Below, piece after piece: positions 35,010 through 45,729 of a DNA stretch of 64,000 nt. The translations under genes were made by a program, and so were the position numbers. The notes beneath the pieces are model-generated. The model did no database searches, was not told the DNA's origin, and was given only the letters and a program-made list of their open reading frames with translations. Origin of the DNA: Gonatopus flavifemur (taxonomy: Eukaryota; Arthropoda; Insecta; Hymenoptera; Dryinidae); the NCBI GenBank assembly GCA_018340375.1, contig JAFFJZ010000044.1:930001-994000 (forward strand). Direction: 5' to 3'. Every line of letters begins with the position of its first letter. Position 1 is the stretch's first letter.

Positions 35010-36890
35010 TGAATGCTGTAATTCGTTCTGTGAATGATGGAACGACGACATCTGCACTAAAAATCATAATTCGGTCAGTTCAAGCATTCTCGTCGTTTCA
35101 TCACCCATAGAAAAAATTACAGCACAGTTCACTCATTTCACCGACGAATATCACCTCCTCAGAAGGACAGGGTTGTTCTCACGACCTTGTGCTTTGGATA
35201 TATGCTTGAACTGGCCAAATGAGGATATTCAGTGGAGATCTCGTCGTTTCATCACACATAGGAAAAATTACAGGTCAATTCACTCATTTTACCAATCGAA
35301 ATCATCCCCTCAAAAGCAGAGGGTTGTTCTGACGATCTTGTGCTACGGATATATGCTTGAACTGACCAAATTAGGATTTCCAGTGCGGATCTCGTCACTT
35401 CATCACCCATAAAACAAATTACATCTCAATTTACTTATTTCACCAACGAGAATCAACCCCTGAAAAGGAGAGGGTTGTTCTTACGACCTTGTGCTTTGCA
35501 TACATGCTTGAACTGACTGGAAAAGGTTTTTGAGTCCAGATTTCGTCGTTTCATTCCCCATAGAAAAAATTACAAGTCGATTTACTCGTTTTACCAACGA
35601 ATATCATCCCTAAACAGTGGAGGGTTGTTCTTACGACCTTGTGCTTTAGATATATGCTTGGACTGACCGAATTAGGATTTTTAGTGGAGATCCCGTCGTT
35701 TCACTACCCCCAGAAGACATTCCAGGTCGAATCAATCATTTTACCAATGAGAATGATCCCCTGAGAAGGAGAGGGTTGTTCTTACGACCTTGTGCGTGGC
35801 ATATATGCTTGAACTGGCCAAATGAGGATATTCAGTGTAGATCTCGTCGTTTCATCACTCATAGAAGAAATTACAGCTCAATTGACTCATTTCACCAACG
35901 AAAATGAACCCCTAAAAAGGAGAGGGTTGTTCTGACGACCCTGGGCTTCGGATATATGCTTGTACCGACAGAATTACGATTTCGAGTGGAGATCTCGTCG
36001 TTTCATCACCTATAGAAAAAATTACCGCTGAATTCACTGATTTTACCAATGAAAATCATCCCCTAAGAAGGAGAGGGTTGTTCGTACGATCTCGTGCTAC
36101 GGGTATATGTTCAAACCGACCGAATTAGGATTTTTAGTAGAGATCTCGTCGTTTCATCACTGATAGAAAAAATTTCAGCTCAATTTACTTGTTCGACCAA
36201 TTAAAATCATCCCCTCAACCGGAGAGGGTTGTTCTGACGACCTTGTCCTCCGGATATATGCTTGAACTGACCGGATTAGGATTTATGGTGGAGATCTCGT
36301 CGTTTCACTACCCCCAGAAGACATTACGGATCAAATCAAACATTTTACCAATGAGAATCATCACCTGAGGAGAAGACGGTTGTTCTTACAACCTTGTGCG
36401 TGGCATATATGCTTGAACTGGCCAAAAGAGGATATTCAGTGTAGATCTGGTCGTTTCATCACTCATAGAAAAAATTACAGCTCAATTCACTTATTTTACC
36501 AACGGAAATCATCCCCATAAAAAGAGAGGGTTGTTCTGACAACTTTTTGCGTTGGATATATGCTTGGACTGATCGAATTATGATTCTCAGTAGAGATCTC
36601 GTCGTTTCATCACCCATAGAACAAATTACAGGTCAATTTACTCATTTTACCAATTGGGATCTTTCCCTAAGCAGGAGGGGGTTGTTCTGACGACCTTTGG
36701 CTCTGGATATATGCTTGAACTCACCGGATTGGGATTTATGGTGGAGATCTCGTCGTTTCATCACTCACAGAACGAATTACAGCTCAAATCACTTATTTCA
36801 CCGATGAAAATCATCCCCTGAAAAGGAGAGGGTTGTTCGTACGATCTCGTGCTACGGGTATATGTTCAAACCGACCGAATTAGGATTTTT
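35010..36890. repeat. 151-bp tandem array at the palindrome axis
   Basis: About twelve units are marked by AGGGTTGTTC near 35167, 35320, 35472, 35624, 35775, 35926, 36077, 36228, 36378, 36529, 36680 and 36830, i.e. 150-153 bp apart. Each unit contains ATATATGCTTGAACTGACCG-like and TCTCGTCGTTTCATCACCC-like segments. It is diverged and non-coding, and it is the loop of the giant palindrome. Confidence 0.9.
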
Positions 36891-36971
36891 CGTGAAGGTT
36901 TCGTGATCCAATATCATTCCAAAAGGAAACCACACGGATGACTCGCTCCACTGCGAAAGGTAAATTTACCC

Positions 36972-37217
36972 TCAAACAGTCGGAGAGTCGCTCTTACAAA
37001 TTGTTGGTTCCGATGCGTGTCCGAACCTCCTCAATTCCTTCTTCCCCGATGTGGAATTCTTCCAGTAATATCGCGTTGCGTATTCTCTTCCCAGTGTTCC
37101 CTGCACTAGAATAAACATCGCACCTCCAGCATCAACTTCTCTTTGCTTTACATATAATTGCATCCCAGTCATCCTTGTTTCCGTTCTACCCAGTATACAA
37201 ATGATCGGTTCTTCCAA
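36972..37217 (-). CDS. Unknown 81-residue ORF, right inner arm
   Basis: An ATG-to-stop frame with mixed composition (LGRTETRMTGMQLYVKQ) that is conserved in sense in the left arm at 34590-34765. No domain is recognised. Conservation in both arms may reflect only low divergence of the palindrome, so coding status is uncertain. Confidence 0.3.
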   Translation of the reverse strand: MEEPIICILGRTETRMTGMQLYVKQREVDAGGAMFILVQGTLGREYATRYYWKNSTSGKKELRRFGHASEPTICKSDSPTV

Positions 37218-38029
37218 TGACGTGATGTAATCACGTGCGCATGCATATTTAATTCGTGGAATATATGTATGCGATCCGTTTCATGGGCTTACGCAGCTTC
37301 TTCTCTTCTCCTCTTGCCGTCCGTCTGAACATACATGTTAAGAACGGATCGAGGGGCGACCAGCTAGCCCCCTCTTAGATGCTGGGTACGCCCCTGAATT
37401 CTTCGGTATCATTTCTTCCTGCAATGTCATATAATCTTCCGTTAAACGCGACTACAGTGACATCTGTGTTTACAATCCCACGTGACCGTTACCTCTCAAT
37501 GTATCGCATTGTCATCGAACTTCAAGTTAGTAACTTTTCGGCAAAATGAAATTTCTGCAAATCGATTATTCTGCAGAATCCACCCTCACCGGTTGAAGTT
37601 TTTTTTTTCATCTATTTTCATACTCATTGCTTGCTCCACTAGATTGCGAAAACAAATAATCATCAGATCCATAACAACCAATCAGAAATATTAGCCCCGC
37701 CCATCTTATTTCTCTGTCTTCCAACGAAACCGAATTCCTGGCCTCACTTATAACACGTGATATCCTTCAAGAGCTATGTTCTTTGTGTCGTCTACTTCCT
37801 ATTTATTCACTTCATTTATTTATTGATTTATTTATAAATTCTTAATCGTGCATGTTCGCTCATCGCAAAGAATTTTGGAATCTCTCTTCAAATATTTCAA
37901 ATGTACGCGAATAAGTAGCAACGGTAACTACCACCACCGTCATCCCCGTGGTTCGAATTTGGGAGAATGTAATTTTGACGATACACAACAAACGCCAAAG
38001 ACAAGTGAAAATCACGTTGGAGATTGGCG

Positions 38030-39900
38030 ACAGGTTCATGAACCTGGAACCACCACGAGTGAGCCCGGGATAAGTGACTATTGGAGAATTTAGGACTAAT
38101 TCAGAGCTACTTTGGTACTGGACGTGAAAATTTAGAGCTCCTTTGGAAACGCTAGAAACTGTGGCGGGTCCAACTTCATGGGAAGCTGGAAACGCCACAA
38201 CATGAGGGTAGGGTTTTTCGGGAAAAGGCTTCTATAGGGATTGAGAGATAATTTAGCGCTCTCAAGATCATCCATGAAAATTTTCGAAAAAATTACCCCT
38301 TGGGGGGGAGAAGGAAAAATGTGGAAAAAGATTTCCTTCTCCTGAATTGTTTGTGAGATGAATTGTAGGACTTCTCCAGGCCTACAGGGGAGAGAACCAA
38401 TCCGGGTAAATCGAACCCAGATACCTATGCGGGACATGAAGAAGATTTGCTGGAGACTGGGTCGTTGGCTGAGCTGGAACCACCACAACATAAAAGGAGG
38501 GTTCTCCGGAGAGAAGCTCCTATAGGAATTTATAGCTTATTCAGAGCTCTGGAGATCATCCATGCGAATTTCCGGAAAAATTACCGTAGAGGGTGGGGGA
38601 GAAAAAATTTGGGAACAAAAATTTTTTTTTCCTGAAGAGTTTGTGAGATGAATTGCAGGACTTCCCTAGAATTGCAGAGGAGGAATCCAAGCCGAAAAAA
38701 TCGAACCCAGATACCTATGGGGAACATAAAGAAGGTTTGCTGAAGACTGGGTTGTTGGCTGAGCTGGAACCACCACAACATAGAGAGTGGGTTCTCCGGA
38801 AAAGTGCTTCTATAGGAATTTAGAGCTGATTCAGAGCTCTGGGAATCATCCATGAAGATTTTCCGAACAAGTACCTCTGAGAGTGTGGGAGAGAAAATTT
38901 TAAGAGAAAATGAAAAATCAAGCAGGATGTTGGTGAAATAATGTCCAGCAAGGTTGCGGGACTTTAGATGTTAGGACCCAACGTCCATAATCGAATCCGA
39001 ATCACCGAATGGGTTGACAAGAAATTTGGGAGGGATCAAGTACTTTGTTGAGTCGGAACCGCCACAACATAGAGAGTCAGTATTCCGGAAAAATGGTTCT
39101 ATCGGAATTTAGAGCTTATTCAGAGCTCTGGGAATCATCCATGCAGATTCTCAGAAAAAGTACCCCTTCAGAGTGTGGAAGAGGACATTTGAAAGAGAAT
39201 TAAGAAATCAAGTAGAATGTTTGTAAAATAATATCCAGCGAGATTGTAAGGCTTCAGAGGTGGGGACCCAACTCCCATAATTGGATCTCAATCACCCAGT
39301 GTGTTGGAAAAAGAAATTTGGAAGAGAACAAGTACTTTGTTGAGTTGGAACCGCCACAACACAGAGAGTGGGTTTTTCGAAAAAGTGATTCTATGGGAAT
39401 TTAGAGCTATTTTAGAGTTTTTAGAATCACACTCAAACATGTCTGATAAATCAGCCCAAAGATGATATAATTCATAGAACGTTGAAACAATTTGATTCTC
39501 AGGAAATGATATTCTGACCTGGAACCGCCACAAAAGTGAGTCAGAGTTTCTCTGGGAGAAGGATATGTGGGAATTTAGAGCTTTTTCAAAGCTCTCAGAA
39601 TTACACATAAACATGTCTGATAAATCAGCTCAAGTATGATAGAATTGAAAAAACGTGAAACAAATGGAAAATTCGATCGATTGATCAGTGGATTACAGTG
39701 AATTCATAATTCTAGGCAGTAAGCAGGGGAATTCGAACTCCACAGTGTCCATCCAAGTTGCTGCAACCGGTGAAAAAAGTTTGGTCCTGACAAATGATAT
39801 GCTGAGTTGCAACCGCCACAGGGAAAAATCGGAGGTTTCGGGGTAAATGATATGTGGGAATTCAGAGCTATTTCAGAGCTCTCAGAGTCCCAAATGCACT
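38030..39900 (-). repeat. ~290-bp tandem units, right inner arm
   Basis: This is the inverted counterpart of 31700-33770, with units marked by GAGCTGGAACCxCCACAACAT. Further units of the same family lie in the outer parts: 21160-21820 (this orientation) and 40190-41220 (opposite orientation). Confidence 0.75.
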
Positions 39901-41220
39901 TCGGTGAGAAATCACCCCGTTGGGGTCACATTGAGAAAATTCGAACAAAAACGTAAATTCCAACTGAATGATTTTTGGATAAGTTGAAATCCTGAAGTGG
40001 CGTTCATTTGTATATGATCAACATTTCATCTTCCATCCTGAATCTTAATCACTATATACAAACTGGAGTAGTCTCTGATAAAAAATAAAACAAAAATCAA
40101 TCGATCGTATTTCCCATTCTTCCACGTTCATTTGATTTCATAATACTTGGGCTGATTTATCAGACGTGTACATGTATAATCCCAAGAGCTCTGAATCAGC
40201 TCTCAATTCCTATAGAAGCTTTTTCCCGAGAAACCCCCCTTTATGTTGTGGCGGTTCCAGCTCAGCCAACGACCCAGTCTTCAGCACATCTTCTTTATGT
40301 CCCCCATAGGTATCTAGGTTCGATTTTTCCGGCTGAGTTTTCTCCTCTGGAGGCCTAGAGGAGTCCTGCAATTCATCTCACAAACGTTTCAGGAAAGGAA
40401 AAGTTCTTCTCAAATTTTTTCCCCCCACCCCCAGGGGTAATTTTTCGAAAATTTTCATGGATGATTCCGAGAGCCCTACATCAGCTCTGAATTCCTATAG
40501 AAGTTTTTTCCTGAAAAACCCCCCCTTTATGTTGTGGCGGTTCCAGCACAGCCAACGACCCAGTCTTCAGCAAATCTTATTTATTCCTCCCAAAGGTATC
40601 TGGGTCCGATTTCTCCGGCTTGGTTCCCTCCTCTGACAGCGTAGAAAAGTCCTGCAATTCATCTCAGAACCATTTCAGGAAAAAAAGAATTTTTTTCTCA
40701 AATTTTTTCTCCCCCACCCTCTATGGTAATTTTTTGGCAGATTCTCATGCATGATCTCGAGAGCTCTAAATTAGCTCCGAATTTCTATTGGAGCTTTTCC
40801 CCAAAAAATCCCCCTTTATGTGGTGGTGGTTCCAGCTCAGCCAACGATCCAGTCTTCAGCACATCTTCTTCATGTCCCCCATAGGTGCAATTTTAGGTGA
40901 AAAAATTCCTTTTCCCAAATTTCCCTTCCCCCACTTCCAGGGGTAATTTTTACCGAAAATTTTCTTGGATGATTTCAAGAGCTCTAAATCAGCTCTAAAT
41001 TCCTATCGAAGCTTTTCCCCGAAAAACTTCACCCGCATGTTGTGGCGGTTCCAGCTTCCCATGATGTTGGAACCGCCACAGTTCCTAGCGTTTCCAGAGG
41101 AGCTCTAAATTTCTCCGTCCAGTACGGAATTAGCTCTAAATTAGCTCCAAATTCTCCAATAGTCACTTATCCCGAAATCGCTTGTGGCGGTTCCAGGTTC
41201 ATGGACCTGGATATACTTCA

Positions 41221-41689
41221 CTATGAGGATCAGAATTATATTTATTTCAAATTATAACATATTTATCTTCATCCTAACGAGAGAGTATGGTAAATGCTCG
41301 TATACTTGTGGTTCATAGCGACATAATCAAATATATCTCAAAAGCACAATATGAATATGCTAATATCTAATATAAAATTTTTACTGTGTGGTCAAGTTGG
41401 GTTTTAATTTTAAAACTATGAATTGTGACCATTTCAACACTCATAAATATCTATTACATATATTCTGAATTTTGAATTCCAAGTCGGAATTAATTTCACA
41501 ATCTCTCATGCACTTCCTGCGTATTCTACACGTTTTATGCATAATATGCGCATAGTTAACACATAATACTTATCGCACGCGCACAGAACCCATCCCTGCC
41601 TAGGACATACATTGTGACGTTCTTAGAACATCCTCAGACGTTATTTGCACGTTCTGTGTGTAACCAAGCACGTTTTTGAACATTCGAAA
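41221..41689. other. Right-arm-only stretch without a gene
   Basis: About 470 bp separate the last inner-arm repeat unit from the outer arm. The left arm joins these directly at 21160. AT-rich; I see no ORF, palindrome or motif. Confidence 0.6.
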
Positions 41690-42816
41690 GACCTCCCGGC
41701 GCTGTATGGGTATATTCTTCGGGTATTTGCGAGTTCTCTAAGTACTCTGTGAGTATCCATTTGAATACTCTCGACAGTCTTGAAGAACTCTTTTCGAGGA
41801 TTCGTAATTTCCTTCAAATTCTCATAGAGCTTCTCGTGCTACCTGCGTACACAGCACCGGAGCTCAGAAAGAGTGCATAATGAATTCATATGACGCCATG
41901 AGAATTCAAAATGAATGCATTGAGAACACTTTCTCATTTGTGTCGGTGTGTGGGTAGGTGGAATCATAATAATTGGGAAGCAACGGCGACCGCGAAGCGG
42001 TCATTGGCACTAGTAGCACATAAAAGGACGAGTCGACCCCCATCAACTCATTCCTACAATTAGTCTTCACTAACAGCACATTGCATACATTAATTAACAT
42101 TCATACCTTTTGAAGTCAAACTTTCGTCCCAAAGTATTCATCAAATGGACATCTCCCAATCAATACCATAAGTGAGTTGGATGAAATTCTCTCAAGCATA
42201 CAATCAATACATATTGAACATGATTCAATAATTCTGAAATTCTTCAATATTCAATTCACTTCTCGCCTCTGGTGGCTTGACTGAATTGAATTTGAGATTG
42301 AATTTATTGATGAACATTGGCTATGAGCATCTGGTTGCAATTGGTCAAGTTCTCCAATTCTTAAACGAATATTAATCTATTCCTATTCCTCATTGAAATT
42401 CTTCGATATTCAATTCACTTCTCGCCTCTGGTGGCTTGACTGAATGGAATTTGAGATTGAATGCATTGATGAACATTGGCTATGAGCATCTGGTTGCAAT
42501 CAGTCGAGTTCTTCAATTCTTAAATAAACAATAATCTATCATAATCTCAGATGACAAATATGAACTGAACTTCAAACAAGTTTCGTAAGATTCATCTATT
42601 GTATTCAATTGTCATTTCAAATTCTTTATTTCAATTATCATTTCTCCTCATATATATATATATTCAATATCCCACACTGCACTCAGTTCTTCAATAACTC
42701 ATGTGCAGTGGAATTTGAGAAAGCAAACTCTGTCAATTATTGATCTGATCAAACTTGTCAACAAATGAATACTTGTAATTCAAATCTCAATAACTAACTC
42801 ATTCACCTATTTCCCA

Positions 42817-43424
42817 GTGACGAACACAATTCCCTCATTCCTTAGAGGAATTAGGTCTTCGGAGAGAAGAATTGTGTTCAGGCAGAGGGTCCTGAAGGAA
42901 AAGGGCTCATTTCTTTCCTCAAAGATACATAAAAAAACTGCTTCAACACATCGAAGCAATTGTGAGGAAGTTAGTGAGCACCAAAATCCAGCTCAGGGCT
43001 CTCATCCAGGGACTTCCCGAAGAGAGGATCAAAATAATACCTTCAGGAGGAGGTTCTCCCTCCCATGAGATCAATCTTCGGGCTAATCATCAATACGACC
43101 GTCCCAATCTCCATCCCAGGTGCCGGACCTGCGTGAGGGAGAGGGCAGAATTTCATAAATACACAAAATGTCGCAATTTAGTAAGCATTTATTCATCTAT
43201 AGCTTCGTTCATTCTAAGGTGTTCTAAGTTGCCCCAACTTGCACCAAACCAATCAATTCATGTTTATAACTAGAAGAGCCTATCACAAATATCTGGAGCA
43301 CGTTGGAGCAACTCAGAACACCCTTGAACGAACGAAGCTTATGTCGTACAAAGATATCAGAAAAGTCACCTTCACGGAATTTTTGGGGGATTTGCAGGGA
43401 ATTCTAGTGAGTTACTATCCATGA
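42817..43424 (+). pseudogene. Cys-rich ORF, right-arm copy, MITE-disrupted
   Basis: ATG at 42817 gives an N-terminus longer than in the left copy (continuing through SSERRIVFRQRVLKEKG). A frameshift near 42950 moves the sense into the frame starting 42962, which carries the Cys/His cluster. A segment of about 160 bp (43185-43345) then interrupts the C-terminal part before SYKDIRKVTF resumes. The inserted DNA has inverted ends (TTCGTTCATTCTAAG and the complement) and belongs to the same MITE family as 18135-18273. Comparison with 19654-20067 shows the original frame. The function is unknown. Confidence 0.55.
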
Positions 43425-44645
43425 ATCAATTGGGTCTGCGGATTCCGTTCCGTTCCCTAGAAATTCCGGTCAATGGGAGAGCATTTTCATTCAGGTGCCT
43501 AGGGGAAAGCCGAAATTTAGATATTAGGACATTGAAATATTTATCTTCATATAAACATTTAAATTCTTGTATTCCATTATTTTCTCATTCCTTCAGTATA
43601 ATTAACTTCATTTATGTTCCTCAACTATATTCGTAATCATTCATCCATAAGCATTAAATTAAAATCAATCACCATTAATTGTGCTCATCTGAATATCCTC
43701 ACGCTCATTTTCCGTCCCTCCCTGTCCTTGTCTAAAGACATCAAAATAGGGGATCTCGATAAGAAAAGGGAAGGTTGACCACCTCCCCTCCTTATAGTTG
43801 CTGGAAGTAGAGTTTTACGATATTTATCGATACTTCTGAATATCGATATTTCGCAGTTTGATATTCGATTTTTTTATCGATCTCTCAAGTGATGATATTT
43901 CAGTGTATCGATACTTTTTTCCACAGATTGATCATAAAAATATCGGAAATATGTTCAGAAAAGGTATTATCTTGGTTCTCACGGTAGTTTCGCAGTCCCG
44001 AAGCAGAGATGATTTAAAGAGATTGCTAACGAGATATGAAAACCATCGTCCAGTTTCTGATTGGTGGTTAGACCGGAGCGAAAAACAAAAAAGTTTTCAA
44101 ATGGAATCGTAATAGTGCGGAAAAGTTGCTACTCGTTAACACAAACACAGGGAAAAAAAATTTTTGAAATCGGACAATATCTTCCGTTCGCGCATCGCGT
44201 TCAAAATTTTTCCGAATTTGAACAAATTTGAACAGATATACGAGAAACTGTAGGAGGTGTGAATCCTGTCCGGTCAAGCTCATTTGTTATACATAACATT
44301 GTTTTGAAGTGTAGAATAGGGGAAGAATGCCGCATACCTCTCTTCTACCCCACCCCCAAGCCCCTCGAAGGGGTGAAGATGAACAAGTTCCGTTAAAAGC
44401 AGTTCGTATTGCAGAAGATGCAAATACTGAACTATTGACTTGATTTTTCGTACATAAGGCAACTTTAAGGCTGAAAGTAAAAAAAGTATTCCCCTTCCTT
44501 CGTTATTTCCCCTGAGGGGCCGAAGATGTGCAGCTCTTGGCCCGTCCTTCCTTGAACGACTCAGAACTTACCACGGGAAGGTGGCTGCACTGCAAGTTCC
44601 ACCCACACCCTGCCCAACCAACCAACCAAACGTGGGCGTGGAGAA

Positions 44646-45474
44646 TTATGCACATTCAGGGACTGCGAATTCCGATTTGGTCTCAAATTTTGACATGGTA
44701 GCACGAGAGGCGAGTGTAGTTCTTATGAAACCATCACGTCTCTCATGACCATAAACTGCTGAAGAGGCCTGTGTTACTAGCTTAACACTGCGCTCTACGG
44801 CTTGAGTATGACAGGGTATGTCTGCTAGATTCAGAGAAAGAGTTGGTTTTTTTCCTTGAGAAATCAAGTCTGCAATATCAGCTGATGAAAGGGTTGCCAA
44901 AAGAGGTGGGCATGTGATTTTGGTTGCAGACCAATTTATGATATCAAAATAATCATGAGCATCAAAATTTATGGCCGGAACTAAGAAATTTCTGATAGAT
45001 TTACCCTTTGTGGTAGTTTCTTTGGATTTCAATACTCGCCGAAGGTCCAGCTCCCAAACATCCTGCCTATCATCCATAACCATCGAAAGAAGAAGGTTTT
45101 CGGGATGGGCGAAGAAGGCATTCCTTTGAATAACTCTCTTCGCCACTTCTTGGACTTCTGCAGGTAAGCCTCCACATCTCTTGATGCATTCAAAAATATG
45201 CTTAGGTCCTTCAACTATTGAAGATCTTGTCTTAATTTCAAACCACATGGGTACGTATACAGTCATGATGTATGTAACGATGTTGATGAGATTTTCAGGT
45301 GGGTTTCCAAATGAAATATATAGTCTCAAAAACCGGTTCGCTGTCGTCAACCACCGAGCATGAGATATTGGTCCCGGATCTCGATTCGCTAGGTCCGAGG
45401 AACAAGACCCAGCAGCAATGGAAACGGCAATGTCATGTAGGTATCTCTGGTCTTCACTCAGAATTGTAATACTG
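44646..45474 (-). CDS. Uncharacterised arthropod-type protein, 5'-truncated
   Basis: On the minus strand a frame is open from the arm breakpoint at 45475 down to a stop at 44646, about 276 residues, without an obvious start: coding sense extends above the TTG at 45350 (LSEDQRYLHDIA lies upstream). Landmarks are HARWLTTANRFLRLY, VQRNAFF-like IQRNAFFAHPE, and the C-terminal DIPCHTQAVERSVKLVT then RDGFIR. I recall this signature from uncharacterised proteins scattered through arthropod genomes; no biochemical role is known to me. A second, more broken member is at 54646-55580. The gene's 5' part was lost where a MITE borders it. The left arm has no copy. Confidence 0.65.
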
Positions 45475-45502
45475 CCAATTGTTTTCCGGGTCTATTGGGG
45501 TC

Positions 45503-45629
45503 AGAGTTGCTAGCAAAAAGCGCCAACTTCTTTTTGATTCGTGATTTGTTCAAGAATCAGAAATATGATCGGTCAGTTATACAAGAAACAGCCAATCACT
45601 GGAGTTGGCGCTTCTTGTCTGGCAACTCT
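45503..45629. mobile_element. AGAGTTGC-ended MITE, right arm, uninterrupted
   Basis: Termini AGAGTTGCTAGCAAAAAGCG and the complement at 45610-45629. It is the empty-site partner of 15558-16000. A related element with GTTGCCAG ends lies at about 62165-62335. Confidence 0.75.
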
Positions 45630-45729
45630 GATTGGGATCTACCCCAGGGCCCACAAAGTCAGCAGGAAAATCTGTAGAACTCTTTGTAGCGCTCCAAGCG
45701 TGAGGTCATTGAAGTATCCGACACATGTA

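Larger units (their letters stand above)
21160..41220. mobile_element. Inner foldback region of the giant palindrome
   Basis: After removal of the insertion 21821-31413, sequence 21160-21820 plus 31414-35000 is the reverse complement of 36890-41220. The pairing seen includes: 31430-31620 with 40010-40140, 31700-33770 with 38030-39900, 33900-34400 with 37400-37850, and 34400-34980 with 36890-37390. Both arms contain tandem units of about 290 bp (typical core TTGTGGCGGTTCCAGCTCAG). A 151-bp tandem array forms the loop. No transposase gene is visible. It may be a foldback element, or simply the inner part of a single large palindrome. Confidence 0.75.
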
